64,000 nucleotides of DNA from Catenovulum agarivorans DS-2 (GTDB taxonomy: Bacteria; Pseudomonadota; Gammaproteobacteria; Enterobacterales; Alteromonadaceae): positions 107,990 to 171,989 of the forward strand of contig NZ_ARZY01000003.1 in the NCBI RefSeq assembly GCF_000568405.1. Direction: 5' to 3'. Numbering within the stretch: the first letter of the stretch is position 1; each line of letters opens with the position of its first letter. The translations under genes and the position numbers were made by a program. Positions 47,340 to 56,186 of this stretch are shown in pieces. The notes below the pieces were generated by a model. The model searched no databases, had not been told where the DNA came from, and worked only from the letters and a program-made list of their open reading frames with translations.

Positions 47340-47957
47340 TTAAGAATTTAGCGGAATCGAGTGAATCGCGCCTTCACGTTGGTAAGCCAACTTAAACTCT
47401 GGTAACTGGGCTATTTTCTCGACGTGTTGAATTACATTATCGCCCAATTTAAATGAAAGCTCAGGGAATACATTGCCCCAGTTGGCGTATATGGCAATTA
47501 GATAATCCATAACCGAAAGTTTATCGCCAACTAGGTAATCATTGTTGGCAAGCTGTCTATCCACTATTTGCCATAACTCGGAAATACGCTCAGCCATATT
47601 TTGATAAAAGTCATTTCTTGCGTCCGAGTCTGGCATTTTAGTCATGCTCGCAAATAACTTACTGTAAGCAGGATGTAGAGTTGCATAACAAAACATTAGC
47701 CAATAATAAAATTGCTGTTTATCTCCCCAGTCATCCAAATTAATGCCGTGTTTTTCCAATAAATATAAAACGATTGCTGCGCCCTCGGTTAAAATTGTAT
47801 CGCCGTCTTGCAGTGCGGGCACCTGTTTGGTTGGGGCTATTTGATGATAATTATTAACTTGATCAAAAGGTATAATTTTAACTGGCCGCTCTAACTGGTT
47901 AAGTAAAGTATGAATGGCGGTTGAGCAAGTACCGGGCATAGAGTACAAGGTATACAT
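47340..47957 (-). CDS. Glutathione S-transferase family protein
   Basis: A 205-aa GST: thioredoxin-like N-terminal domain (MYTLYSMPGTCSTAIHTLL with Cys11-Ser12, as in beta-class enzymes; cis-Pro in KQVPALQDGD; glutathione contacts TEGAAIVLYL), then the helical C-terminal domain with NDYLVGDKLSVMDYLI. Cytoplasmic. Encoded with a tautomerase and an NTF2-like protein next to a divergent LysR regulator, suggesting a small detoxification or aromatic-modification operon. Confidence 0.9.
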   Translation of the reverse strand: MYTLYSMPGTCSTAIHTLLNQLERPVKIIPFDQVNNYHQIAPTKQVPALQDGDTILTEGAAIVLYLLEKHGINLDDWGDKQQFYYWLMFCYATLHPAYSKLFASMTKMPDSDARNDFYQNMAERISELWQIVDRQLANNDYLVGDKLSVMDYLIAIYANWGNVFPELSFKLGDNVIQHVEKIAQLPEFKLAYQREGAIHSIPLNS

Positions 47958-47966
47958 AGTTTTCTC

Positions 47967-48173
47967 CTATTTATTAAATTTTTCTCTAAAAGCTAATGCG
48001 GGTAACCCTGCAACACCCCAGTTGTCTAAGTTAACTTCTTCAATTACAACAAAGGTGGTTTGTGGATCTTTATCTAATACTTGGCTGAGCATTTCAGTTG
48101 AACGTTTAATCAATTCAGCTTTTTGCGCTTTGCTCACGCCTTCATCTGTCACTTGAATGGTAACAATTGGCAT
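47967..48173 (-). CDS. 4-oxalocrotonate tautomerase-family protein
   Basis: A 68-aa tautomerase starting at the second of two adjacent ATG codons (48173): the AAGGAG ribosome-binding site is spaced properly for it, and it places Pro directly after Met, as the catalytic Pro1 requires after Met removal. Motifs PIVTIQVTDEGVSKAQKAEL (split: PIVTIQVTDEG) and TFVVIEEVNLDNWGVAG are typical. It overlaps the stop of the preceding NTF2-like gene, so the two are translationally coupled. Confidence 0.88.
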   Translation of the reverse strand: MPIVTIQVTDEGVSKAQKAELIKRSTEMLSQVLDKDPQTTFVVIEEVNLDNWGVAGLPALAFREKFNK

Positions 48174-48553
48174 CATGACTCCTTATCTATTTGGTAGTGG
48201 AATACTTTGCTGATAATTTGCCAGCGTCCATCAAGCTTGATTAAGCTAAGCAAATCGACAAAGTGTTTGGGGGCAATGCTGCATTGAACTTTGGCTAATG
48301 CTGTACAGTCGCTAACAACATCTATCTGTAATATTTTGTCTGTACGAGTTTGTTGTTTGCTTGCAGGGGAAATACGTTGTTCGACTATCGAAAAATAATC
48401 AGGCATGGCTAAATTAATCAATTCGCCTGAGCTTGCTGTGACGTACTTTGCCTGTGGGTGAAACACTTGGTTTAATAAACCGACATCACTGTGGTACAAA
48501 GCATCAAAATATATTTGTAATACTTGCTTAATTGCTGGTTGAGCTGAATCCAT
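48173..48553 (-). CDS. NTF2/SnoaL-like protein
   Basis: A 126-aa cone-fold protein: QPAIKQVLQIYFDALYHSDV, LLNQVFHPQAKYVTA, and ending LLSLIKLDGRWQIISKVFHY, all typical of the NTF2-like/SnoaL group that includes isomerases and binding proteins. First gene of a leftward operon with the tautomerase (overlapping) and the GST. Divergent from a LysR regulator 89 bp away. No substrate can be assigned. Confidence 0.82.
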   Translation of the reverse strand: MDSAQPAIKQVLQIYFDALYHSDVGLLNQVFHPQAKYVTASSGELINLAMPDYFSIVEQRISPASKQQTRTDKILQIDVVSDCTALAKVQCSIAPKHFVDLLSLIKLDGRWQIISKVFHYQIDKES

Positions 48554-48642
48554 TGTTTAACTCCTGTGGTGATTTGATTAGCAGTGTACATAGCACAGGT
48601 TTGTTGATAAATTCACAGAAAATGCACAGTGGGTTTGCAAAT

Positions 48643-49509
48643 ATGCACAGTTGGGATGACTTTAGGTATTTTTTACATGTGGTGGAATATGGCAGTTTTT
48701 CGCAAGCCGCGGCAAAGTTAGGTGTTAATCACTCAACTGTATCTCGGCGAATACAAGCTTTAGAAAGCGCCCATGGGGTTAAGCTATTAGAGCGCACACA
48801 AACTGGCTATCAAATGACTGATGCGGGCGCTTCGGTGTTTGAATTGGCAGAGCAAATGCAGCTGGCTAATTTAGCGGCATCACGCGTTTTACTTGGGCAA
48901 GATGCAAGGTTGGCAGGGGAAATAAATTTAACTATGCCACATGAGCTATTTGATCATGTATTGGCAAAACCTTTACGCCAATTCACGCTTAATTACCCGG
49001 AAATTCGGCTGAATTTACAAGTATCAAAAGGGCTGCGCAATATGGCAAATCGTGAGGCTGACTTAGCCGTACGTTTTACTGAAACACCACCTGAATATTT
49101 AATTGGCAGCCGTGTCACAACCATGCAACATGGGTTTTATAAACATAAAGATTTGGATGTGCAAAAGGGCACGCCGTTAATTGTTTGGCAGCGCGATAAA
49201 GGCATACCACATTGGGCCTCGCAACTGCTTAAGCCTGAGGTGGTTATGCAAGTAGATGATTTGCAATCTATGTATACTGCGGTTGCTGCTGGTTTTGGCC
49301 TTGCCAGAATGCCGTGTTTTATGCCAGATGTGATGCAAAACAATGATATTGAACGTTTGCCGAATCTGTTACCAAGATCTAATTGGGGCGTATGGATTTT
49401 AAACCATGTTGATTTACGCCACACGGCAAGAATTCAAACGTGTCGGCGGTATTTGCAGCAAGTTTTATCTGAATATATTCCTTTGTTTGCGGGGGAATGG
49501 TCAAATTAG
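48643..49509 (+). CDS. LysR-family transcriptional regulator
   Basis: A 288-aa LysR protein; start at ATG 48643 (MHSWDDFRYFLHV) because that begins the helix-turn-helix; another ATG at 48622 in the same frame is possible. Both sit in copies of a direct repeat ATGCACAGT-GGG. The HTH is FSQAAAKLGVNHSTVSRRI; a substrate-binding domain of two lobes follows (about 90-285). Divergent from the NTF2-tautomerase-GST operon, which it very probably regulates. CCTGTG (48563-48568) and CACAGG (48594-48599) are an inverted repeat in the shared promoter. Confidence 0.9.
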   Translation: MHSWDDFRYFLHVVEYGSFSQAAAKLGVNHSTVSRRIQALESAHGVKLLERTQTGYQMTDAGASVFELAEQMQLANLAASRVLLGQDARLAGEINLTMPHELFDHVLAKPLRQFTLNYPEIRLNLQVSKGLRNMANREADLAVRFTETPPEYLIGSRVTTMQHGFYKHKDLDVQKGTPLIVWQRDKGIPHWASQLLKPEVVMQVDDLQSMYTAVAAGFGLARMPCFMPDVMQNNDIERLPNLLPRSNWGVWILNHVDLRHTARIQTCRRYLQQVLSEYIPLFAGEWSN

Positions 49510-49554
49510 GGAGTAGTTGGGCTATACTGATAGCTGGCTAACGGAATTTAAAAC

Positions 49555-51201
49555 ATGAAGAACTTATTCATAAAATCGATATTACTCATAGTTAGCTGCT
49601 GGTTTGCTGTTTTTTCAGTGAATGCGCATGAACTAACATCTGAAAAACGAGTGATACAAGATGACGCGCTTTGGCACTTGGTTGATGACAACAAAACCCC
49701 TGATATTACCCAGTTAATTAAGCAATATAATCAATCTTCAAATGCAATCTCTTCTTTATTAGGCCGTAGCGGCGCCGCGCTAGCTAAATTACCTATTACA
49801 GCCATGCAAGCTGGCAATTGGTATGTAATGCCGGTGGCCAATTTTGTAGACCAAGGCCATGCGTATTGGCAAGACGAATTGGGCAATATTAAACAGCTAG
49901 CCGACTTCTCGCAGTTTCAGCAACCACAGTCTGTAGTCTTGATGCATGGGCAAGCATTTAAATTAACCTTAAAAAAACCGAGTACAGGTAACTTATGGAT
50001 ATATATAAAGGCTAAGCATTATCCAACACCTGCGCATATTGCAGTTGTGCCTGAAAGCCAATTTATAGCGAGCTCGTTTGTGGTCAACTCACTGTCTATT
50101 GTCACTATAACCGTGATGTTGATGTTGGCAATAATGGCGCTGATTTTGTTTATAAAAACGCGTTATAAGGTTGCGGCTTTTTGTTTTGGTTATGTTGGTT
50201 TACATGGTTTAGGTTGGGCAATGGCAGCAGGACTTGGGCAAATTATTTACCCAATGTCGCCAGTGAATACTAGTTATGCAGGTATGTATTTATTTCCATT
50301 CGCGATAGGTTGCGCTAGTTACTTTGCTTACTACTTGTTTAACTTTAATCGATTAAAACCAATAAAAAACCGTTTGCTGGTGTACTACGCAAATATAGCA
50401 TTGCTGTTGGGGGTGGGGATGCTGTTTTTACCTTTTACCTGGGTGTTTTATTTATCGCATCTACTTGCAAGTATTTGGGTATGGGTCAGTTTGTTTGTTG
50501 GTTACAAAATGCTGAGTTTGCAAGACTTTAGAGCAAAGTACTTTTTCACTGGAAACCTAGTGTATAGCTTGTCGCTGGTTTATTACATGCTGTCACACTT
50601 TACCGCCTTTGATGGTCCATCACCAGAGCTTGTAGTGATGCTGGCTTTATCGATAGATTGTGTATGTATTGTTATGTCGTTGTCAGAGTGGCTAAGGTTA
50701 AAACAGCAAGAGTTTAACCATGTAATGCACCAGTCTAGATTTGACGCATTAACGGGCGTTGGCAACCGCCTGTTATTAAATGAAAAGTTGGCAGATCTGC
50801 AAAACAAATATTTAGTGGTATTTATTGATTGTGACAGCATAAAACAATTAAACGACCAGTTAGGTCATGCGCAAGGGGACCAGTTTTTAATTTATGTCGC
50901 CGATTTAATGCAACAACAATTAGCTGATTTAGGTCAAGTGTTTCGTACTGGTGGTGACGAATTTATTGGGTTGTGCGAAGTAAACCAAGGTAATGACCTA
51001 GTCAGTTTAAAGTGGAATATAGAAAAGCGCTTGCAGGAAATAAATATCCAAGTAAAACAACGCTGGCCTGCTTCTGGTATTAGTTATGGCATAGCAACTA
51101 GTGAAGAAGGCAAATCTGCTTCTCAATGCTTATCTATCGCTGATAGCCGTATGTATGAAGTAAAATCGCAACATAAAGCGCAAGCGACTAGTGAAGTTTA
51201 G
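49555..51201 (+). CDS. Diguanylate cyclase with 7TMR-DISM sensor
   Basis: A 548-aa membrane protein: signal peptide (ending NAHE, residue about 25), periplasmic DISMED-type sandwich domain (about 30-170), seven transmembrane helices (about 178-385), then a GGDEF domain (about 395-545). The active site GGDEF is intact at residues 466-470, so it should make c-di-GMP; the inhibitory RxxD site is not obvious. DISM domains are proposed to sense carbohydrates or other small ligands. Stands alone. Confidence 0.92.
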   Translation: MKNLFIKSILLIVSCWFAVFSVNAHELTSEKRVIQDDALWHLVDDNKTPDITQLIKQYNQSSNAISSLLGRSGAALAKLPITAMQAGNWYVMPVANFVDQGHAYWQDELGNIKQLADFSQFQQPQSVVLMHGQAFKLTLKKPSTGNLWIYIKAKHYPTPAHIAVVPESQFIASSFVVNSLSIVTITVMLMLAIMALILFIKTRYKVAAFCFGYVGLHGLGWAMAAGLGQIIYPMSPVNTSYAGMYLFPFAIGCASYFAYYLFNFNRLKPIKNRLLVYYANIALLLGVGMLFLPFTWVFYLSHLLASIWVWVSLFVGYKMLSLQDFRAKYFFTGNLVYSLSLVYYMLSHFTAFDGPSPELVVMLALSIDCVCIVMSLSEWLRLKQQEFNHVMHQSRFDALTGVGNRLLLNEKLADLQNKYLVVFIDCDSIKQLNDQLGHAQGDQFLIYVADLMQQQLADLGQVFRTGGDEFIGLCEVNQGNDLVSLKWNIEKRLQEINIQVKQRWPASGISYGIATSEEGKSASQCLSIADSRMYEVKSQHKAQATSEV

Positions 51202-51255
51202 AGTTGGTTTTTCATTATGCGAGTTAACTTAGACTCGCACTAGTGTCCGACAAGC

Positions 51256-51498
51256 TTAAAACGCCACTTCAACAAAATGTGGATTATCCACTGTTACCCG
51301 TAACTTAGCTATCAAGTCCAAGACCACTAACGTGTCTTTGCCTGCAACATTCAGTTTGATACATTCTTCGCGGGCGTCATTGCGGGCGGTATCTAATGCT
51401 GTGCCTATAATGCAGTCACCGTTCTTTAGCGTCAGTTGGATCGGGTAGTTAAATAAACAGACTATTTCTATATAGTCGTAGTCACTGCAACTTATCAT
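51256..51498 (-). CDS. rof: Rho-binding antiterminator Rof family
   Basis: An 80-aa protein whose opening ISCSDYDYIEIVCLFNYPI and middle LTLKNGDCIIGTA match the Rof/YaeO family (E. coli: INCDDYDNLELAC). Rof binds Rho and blocks its primary RNA site, lowering termination. A hairpin terminator of the upstream leftward lipoprotein gene precedes it. Small and easily missed. Function is from family likeness only. Confidence 0.85.
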   Translation of the reverse strand: MISCSDYDYIEIVCLFNYPIQLTLKNGDCIIGTALDTARNDAREECIKLNVAGKDTLVVLDLIAKLRVTVDNPHFVEVAF

Positions 51499-51509
51499 GG
51501 CTATTTCTC

Positions 51510-51537
51510 AAAAAAGATAACCCGCGCTTGGCGGGTT
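51510..51537 (-). terminator. Rho-independent terminator of the lipoprotein gene
   Basis: Read on the minus strand, AACCCGC and GCGGGTT (51537-51531 and 51525-51519) form a stem with a 5-base loop, followed shortly by six T (51515-51510). It ends the leftward lipoprotein gene just before rof. Confidence 0.88.
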
Positions 51538-51557
51538 ACCTTGGTAGGTTACTGATT

Positions 51558-52094
51558 TTATTCGTCTTTAGTTAACGGCATCAAATTATTGTATAACTCG
51601 CTGGCTAAATACGCTTGGTCGTTATCCGGCAATTCGCCTTTGCCAAGTTTAACTTCGAGTATGCTTTCAATTTCACTTTTATCTCTATCACCAAAACTCA
51701 TGTTTACACCAACACTGGTGGTTGGTTCACTGCGTGTTCGACAGCCAAGTAATCCACATTCGCGGTAAACATTATGGTTGCGACCAACAGATACACCACT
51801 TTGAGGGCTGACTCTTTCTTTGTCGATTATGGTTTCGCGGTTGGTTACGACAAACCAGTCATAATCGTTTAGTTTAGTTATCTCAGCAGCACGCAATAAC
51901 GCTAAGTTCATCGCCTGTGCTCTGTCGTCGCTGCGGTGTTTAAAATGCACGCGATACTTGTCTTGAGTTAGTTTGACTTCTTTATAGCCAAACCCGTTAT
52001 CTTTTGCCGGACGATATGCCGGTTGGCTGGCACACGCCGAAATTAAAATAACACTGATTAAAGTTAATACTAGTCTGTTTAAGCTGTTCATCAT
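51558..52094 (-). CDS. CC0125/CC1285-family lipoprotein
   Basis: A 178-aa lipoprotein with lipobox ISAC (residue about 20). The chain opens with GFGYKEVKLTQDKYRVHF, followed by ALLRAAEITKLNDYDWFVV, and matches the family of small proteobacterial envelope lipoproteins first noted in Caulobacter. Four Cys in the middle (YRECGLLGCRTRS holds two) are unusual. Function unknown. It is transcribed alone and ends at its own terminator. Confidence 0.8.
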   Translation of the reverse strand: MMNSLNRLVLTLISVILISACASQPAYRPAKDNGFGYKEVKLTQDKYRVHFKHRSDDRAQAMNLALLRAAEITKLNDYDWFVVTNRETIIDKERVSPQSGVSVGRNHNVYRECGLLGCRTRSEPTTSVGVNMSFGDRDKSEIESILEVKLGKGELPDNDQAYLASELYNNLMPLTKDE

Positions 52095-52149
52095 GTGTAC
52101 CTCTTTAAATCAAAATTACCTAAACTTGATGCATACGTAGAGGCAATAA

Positions 52150-52265
52150 TCTAGAGCAAAATGTACTTTTCAGGGATGAAAAGTCCAAGCTTACAAGGAC
52201 GTACTTGCAGCGTTTTTGCGAAGATTATGGCTCTAAGGATGTATACTCCGAGCTCTAAATTATTG
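52150..52265. repeat. Structured intergenic element, possible dispersed repeat
   Basis: Between the lipoprotein and the anti-sigma gene lies a stretch with a perfect hairpin (ACTTTTCA/TGAAAAGT around 52166-52185) and several GC-rich blocks such as ACAAGGACGTACTTGCAGCG in an otherwise A+T-rich gap. The style is unlike nearby spacers. It recalls short dispersed elements of Alteromonadales that get annotated as spurious proteins. No second copy is in this window. Confidence 0.35.
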
Positions 52266-52316
52266 TTCCTATACATTTATTGGCAAATTGGTATCTGCGA
52301 GTTTCTCACCTGCAAT

Positions 52317-53090
52317 TTACTTCACTTGCCATTTTTTTTGTTTAAGCGATTGCTCCTGCTGCGGCATTAAAAAGTCGCTGCTGATCATCGCATCAATGCT
52401 TTGCTGCATTAACTGCTCTGCTCCGACATTGCTTGACGATGCAGTACCAGACGCAGTTTGATATTCATTAGTCGCTGTTTCAGGGTAAAAACTTGCAACT
52501 TTTTGCCAGTTATCACCACCCTTACAGGCTATGTGTTTACTAATCTCACCAGCTGTAGATGAAACTTTATATTGGCGGCAAACTTGTTGACTGTAGTTAA
52601 TAAAAGTTAACTCAGGGGTTAGTGTGCTGCCGTCATCCAAACTAAAAGCATTGCCCGATATACTGTTTTCTAACACCGCTGCTTGTTGTTGCCAATTATC
52701 AGTTGCAGTGGGTAATGACGTTTGAGTTTGACTAAATACACCTAACATCACACCCGCTACTAACGCAACACTGGCAGCTTGTGCAGCATGTTCAGATAAA
52801 AACTGACTCAACTGCTTAACTGGTTTTTTCCAGCTAGCCATTTCAACTACATTTGACTCAGCTTGGCTTGTTGCGCTTGGCTGTGCCAATAAGTCATTTA
52901 ACCCTTGTGGCAATGGCTGATCATCAATTTGGCTATAGGTCGCTCTAATTTGTTCATCCACCATACTCAACTCAGCTAAACGCATAGCAATTTGTTCGTC
53001 GTCGGCTATTTGCTGACGAATTTCCGCCATTTCATTTTCAGCTAGTTGAGCATCTAAAAAGGCTGAAAGTTTTTCATCGGTGATCTTCAT
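52317..53090 (-). CDS. Transmembrane anti-sigma factor
   Basis: A 257-aa protein with an RseA-like anti-sigma domain (about residues 1-60, KITDEKLSAFLDAQLAENEM), one transmembrane helix (about 97-115, ASVALVAGVMLGVF) and a periplasmic domain of about 140 residues with two Cys (VCRQYKV and IACKGG) that might form a disulfide. The gene overlaps the ECF sigma gene by four bases (ATGA type), the usual sigma/anti-sigma coupling. It would hold the sigma factor at the membrane until a periplasmic signal acts. Confidence 0.88.
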   Translation of the reverse strand: MKITDEKLSAFLDAQLAENEMAEIRQQIADDEQIAMRLAELSMVDEQIRATYSQIDDQPLPQGLNDLLAQPSATSQAESNVVEMASWKKPVKQLSQFLSEHAAQAASVALVAGVMLGVFSQTQTSLPTATDNWQQQAAVLENSISGNAFSLDDGSTLTPELTFINYSQQVCRQYKVSSTAGEISKHIACKGGDNWQKVASFYPETATNEYQTASGTASSSNVGAEQLMQQSIDAMISSDFLMPQQEQSLKQKKWQVK

Positions 53091-53581
53091 GCGTTTGTCT
53101 CCTGTGGAGTCACTTTTAAATATTCTGCTAATGCACTGCGGGCGCGAGCCAAGCGGCTCATTACTGTGCCCATTGGTAAATCTAGTGCCGCAGCGGCTTC
53201 TTTGTACGATTTACCTTCAAGCGCAATTAAAGCAATTAAACTGCGCTGATCATCGGGTAATTTATCCATCGCCTGATTTACTTGATTGAGGGCAATTTCG
53301 CTCTGAATGGCATGTTCACCATCCACTGTTTGATTGTCGGTTAACTCAGGTTGAGTTGTCGCTTGGCTGCGTACTTTGCGCGAGCGATATTCATCAATCC
53401 ATAAGTTTTTACAAACTCTAAACGCCCATTTAGTTAAGTCTTGCTCGTCACCTTCAGGGGCTTGGCGCAATAACTTCTCGATGGTGTTTTGCAACAAATC
53501 GTCGGCGTCGGCATGGTTGCCTGTTAGAGCAAAAGCAAACCGCCTAAGTTGTGGCACAATTCTAATAATCTGTTGTTGCAT
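53087..53581 (-). CDS. ECF-family RNA polymerase sigma factor
   Basis: A 164-aa ECF sigma factor: region 2 (about 8-75; NHADADDLLQNTIEKLL and FRVCKNLWIDEYRSR) and region 4 (about 105-155; LPDDQRSLIALIALEGKSY and ALDLPMGTVMSRLARAR). Operon with the membrane anti-sigma factor. The divergent gene encodes a secreted S8 protease. A candidate promoter GGAATAAA-N13-CGTTA lies 40-65 bp upstream, so autoregulation is likely. The signal is unknown. Confidence 0.93.
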   Translation of the reverse strand: MQQQIIRIVPQLRRFAFALTGNHADADDLLQNTIEKLLRQAPEGDEQDLTKWAFRVCKNLWIDEYRSRKVRSQATTQPELTDNQTVDGEHAIQSEIALNQVNQAMDKLPDDQRSLIALIALEGKSYKEAAAALDLPMGTVMSRLARARSALAEYLKVTPQETNA

Positions 53582-53620
53582 ACTGGCTTATGCCTCGTTT
53601 TTGTTAAACTGTTATTTAGA

Positions 53621-53646
53621 TAACGTATCAGCAGAAAATTTATTCC
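53621..53646 (-). promoter_or_regulatory. ECF-type promoter of the sigma/anti-sigma operon
   Basis: On the minus strand GGAATAAA (53646-53639), 13 bases, CGTTA (53625-53621), about 40 bp before the sigma start. GGAA-type -35 and CGT-type -10 boxes with this distance are characteristic of ECF promoters. Confidence 0.65.
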
Positions 53647-53705
53647 AAAAAAAATTAAATTTTATTTCGTACTGTTTTTTTGATGTCGTATTTTTACTTT
53701 ATATG

Positions 53706-53732
53706 GGAATAAATAATGCCTTTTAAACGTTA
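53706..53732 (+). promoter_or_regulatory. ECF-type promoter of the S8 protease gene
   Basis: GGAATAAA (53706-53713), 14 bases, CGTTA (53728-53732), 40 bp before the protease start. It is the mirror image of the sigma operon's element across the divergent region. Confidence 0.65.
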
Positions 53733-53771
53733 GCTTAATATTAGAAGGGTTGTAATCAACGAGTGTGTGAA

Positions 53772-55238
53772 ATGGTTAAATTTATTCGATTAAATGCAGG
53801 GTTATTACTTGTGCTGAGTTTTACTACTCAATGGGCCGCTGCAGATGTACTTGAGCAAGTAACAGATGTTGTTGAGCAATCAACTGAAACAGCTGAGCAG
53901 CGGCTTGAGCAGGTTTTACAACAAGCTGATAAAAGTGCGGACAAACTGGTTGAATTACCAGAGCAGTTGCCTGCTCAGTTACCAGAAAAACTACAACCTT
54001 TGCTTGATCCTATTGAACTCGCCGCTGAATCAGAAAATATTTTATTGGCAGGTATTAGCAATAATCTTCAGCAAACTTTTACTATTGTTGATGCACAAGG
54101 TAGAAAGGTTTTTGACGAAGCTGTATACCCGCCGCAGCAATTGGCAGTGGCAAACGAGTGGTTAATTCAGCTAGACACAGAACAAGTGCAAAAGAAATGG
54201 CAACAACAGCTGCAACAGGCAAATAAGCTAACCGCCATAGAGCAATTTTCTATTGAAAACTTAGCAGCGCTGGACATGCAAATTATCCGCTTGCGCACCA
54301 CACCAGCAGCAAGCAAACAACTGAACCAAGATGCAAGTCTTGCCGAGCAGCAGGCATTTTTAGCACAACTACTGAATATGCCTGTGGATGTGATACAACA
54401 GCTGACCCTTGAGCGTAATTTTATTTACCAGCTACAAGCTGAGGGGAGATCACCGGCAGCCAATACTCAGCAAGTACCAAACAAAGCAGTGTGTCAGCAG
54501 CCGCTAAAATTAGGCATGTTGGATTCAGCAATCGAGCTGAATCACCCACAACTACCAGCTAACAAGATAACCCAACAAGATTTTACTGAGGGCGGTTTGA
54601 CCCCAGCAATGGCACATGGTACTGGGGTGGCGGGTATTTGGATGAGTAAAGATCATGCTTTTGCCCAGTTGCCAAATGCGCAGGTGGTGAATGCCTCTGC
54701 TTTCTATCAAAGGCCCGACGGTAGCCAAGGTGCAACCATGTTAAGTTTAATCCGTGGGTTAAATTGGTTGACTGAGCAAAATGTGAAGGTGATTAATATG
54801 AGCCTAACTGGGCCGGATAATGCGTTATTGCAACGGGCAATTAAAAAAGTAGCGGCTAAACCTGTGGTGATAGTTGCTGCGGTTGGTAATGCCGGACCTG
54901 CATCAGCCCCGTTATATCCAGCTGCTTATCCAGAGGTTATTGGTGTAACCGCAGTGCAAAAAAATCAAAAAATATATCGCTGGGCAGTGCGTGGTCAACA
55001 AGTTGATTTTGCCGCACTGGGTGTGGATATGCCGGTACTGGCCGATAAACAACAGGTTATCCGCCAAAGTGGTACTTCGTTCGCTGCGCCAATTGTAGCG
55101 GCACATATAGCCTGTTTAATTAATGATAAACCCACTTTGGGCTTAGAAGCTAAATTAAGGTTGCGCAACCAAGCGGCTGATTTAGGTGAGCCAGGAAAGG
55201 ATACGGTTTTTGGTTATGGTTATATTGGCAGAGGATAA
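53772..55238 (+). CDS. Secreted S8 (subtilisin-like) serine protease
   Basis: Start at ATG 53772 (a GTG at 53763 is also in frame), 488 aa. Signal peptide (about 1-25, ending AAAD), then a Gln/Glu-rich coiled-coil propeptide-like region to about 240. The catalytic triad is D251 (LGMLDSAIELNHPQ), H282 (AHGTGVAGIW) and S436 (SGTSFAAP), with oxyanion Asn in VGNAGPAS. Its divergent partners are an ECF sigma and a membrane anti-sigma factor with matching promoter elements, so it is probably a target of that sigma and might even act on the anti-sigma; the latter is speculation. Confidence 0.9.
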   Translation: MVKFIRLNAGLLLVLSFTTQWAAADVLEQVTDVVEQSTETAEQRLEQVLQQADKSADKLVELPEQLPAQLPEKLQPLLDPIELAAESENILLAGISNNLQQTFTIVDAQGRKVFDEAVYPPQQLAVANEWLIQLDTEQVQKKWQQQLQQANKLTAIEQFSIENLAALDMQIIRLRTTPAASKQLNQDASLAEQQAFLAQLLNMPVDVIQQLTLERNFIYQLQAEGRSPAANTQQVPNKAVCQQPLKLGMLDSAIELNHPQLPANKITQQDFTEGGLTPAMAHGTGVAGIWMSKDHAFAQLPNAQVVNASAFYQRPDGSQGATMLSLIRGLNWLTEQNVKVINMSLTGPDNALLQRAIKKVAAKPVVIVAAVGNAGPASAPLYPAAYPEVIGVTAVQKNQKIYRWAVRGQQVDFAALGVDMPVLADKQQVIRQSGTSFAAPIVAAHIACLINDKPTLGLEAKLRLRNQAADLGEPGKDTVFGYGYIGRG

Positions 55239-55258
55239 ATAATGGTCGGGCAAATAAC

Positions 55259-55287
55259 AGCGCTATCGTCAATCTTGGATAGCGCTG
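55259..55287. terminator. Hairpin between convergent genes
   Basis: CAGCGCTATC (55259-55268) pairs with GATAGCGCTG (55278-55287). It lies between the S8 protease and DUF2145 genes. There is no clean T-run, so its strength is uncertain. Confidence 0.5.
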
Positions 55288-55302
55288 GTTAATGCGCTTT
55301 TG

Positions 55303-56106
55303 TTACAGCTGGTAGCTAATTGCATGCGCTAACAAAGCGTTTTCTTCCAAGTAAGTTTTTATGCGGCTAAAGGTAGCGGTTTTTGCTTTACCCTTGTGAT
55401 CGCTTAAATGCACACCATCAACAAACGCTCGGCCTAACCACAATTTAAAGCGGCTATGTTGCACTGGCTGCGGAGTAAAATGCGCTAGGCTGGCAGCTTT
55501 TAGCTCTGCTACATCCGTTGTTTGATAAATCGCACTGTTAATCATATCCAAAGTAAACTCAGTACAGTTTTGATATTTCGAATTGAACGGGTTAGCAATT
55601 AACGAGTATTTGGGGTTGTGAAATTTTGCATGATCATTGCGTGCAACCAGCTCGATTAATTTTTGTTGTAACTCTGGTGTTGGAATTAAAATACCAGCTT
55701 TAAGTTGATGTACTTGCCAGAAAAAGTCGGTTGGATAGTCAACCACTAATTGGCTGCTGTCAGCGTCACCTGCGTTTTGATAAAGGTTGTGGATCGCATA
55801 CCCAAAGGCAACTTCGCCATCTTCCAAAGTGATTTGTGAATAAATCGCCACAGCTGTATGGGTAAATTCTATGCCTTTTGGCAAATTTTCTGCTGGTTGA
55901 CCAACTCGAGCGATAATAAATGCACGCGCATTTTTAGCTGCTGCGTATTTTTCAACGGATTTGGCAAACTCAGTGATTTCTTCAGGGCTAAATTGAGCTT
56001 CACCTGTTTGTGTGCTGCCTGCAAAACTAAAACCACTGATTAATAAGGTGGTGGCTATCGTCGTGAATAAAGCTAACTGAGCAAGTAATTTTTTAAACTG
56101 TTGCAT
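55303..56106 (-). CDS. DUF2145-domain exported protein
   Basis: A 267-aa protein with a signal peptide (about 1-29, ending SFAGS). DUF2145 hallmarks: AFIIARVGQPAENLPKGIEF (with FTHTAVAIYS next), VAFGYAIHNLYQNAG, and NCTEFTLDMINSAIY, whose Cys together with His in FTHTA resemble an NlpC/P60-like papain-fold active site; that reading is tentative. Function unknown. It follows a small secreted-protein gene on the same strand (80-bp gap), and the two probably form one transcript. Confidence 0.8.
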   Translation of the reverse strand: MQQFKKLLAQLALFTTIATTLLISGFSFAGSTQTGEAQFSPEEITEFAKSVEKYAAAKNARAFIIARVGQPAENLPKGIEFTHTAVAIYSQITLEDGEVAFGYAIHNLYQNAGDADSSQLVVDYPTDFFWQVHQLKAGILIPTPELQQKLIELVARNDHAKFHNPKYSLIANPFNSKYQNCTEFTLDMINSAIYQTTDVAELKAASLAHFTPQPVQHSRFKLWLGRAFVDGVHLSDHKGKAKTATFSRIKTYLEENALLAHAISYQL

Positions 56107-56186
56107 AATTTTTTCCTTTAATTTTGTGCTTGTAACTGCGCTATAAACGACTAGGGCAGCTTGTGACTATTTGTTTAGCTCTGGGA

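Noticed and set aside
48622..48654. Direct repeat ATGCACAGT-GGG before the LysR gene as a regulatory repeat
   Set aside because: Both copies start at candidate ATG codons and the repeat is short; it makes the start ambiguous but does not show an operator.
52161..52370. Rightward 69-codon open frame in the spacer before the anti-sigma gene
   Set aside because: It overlaps the structured element and the end of the anti-sigma gene, has no convincing ribosome-binding site and looks like the kind of spurious protein such elements produce.
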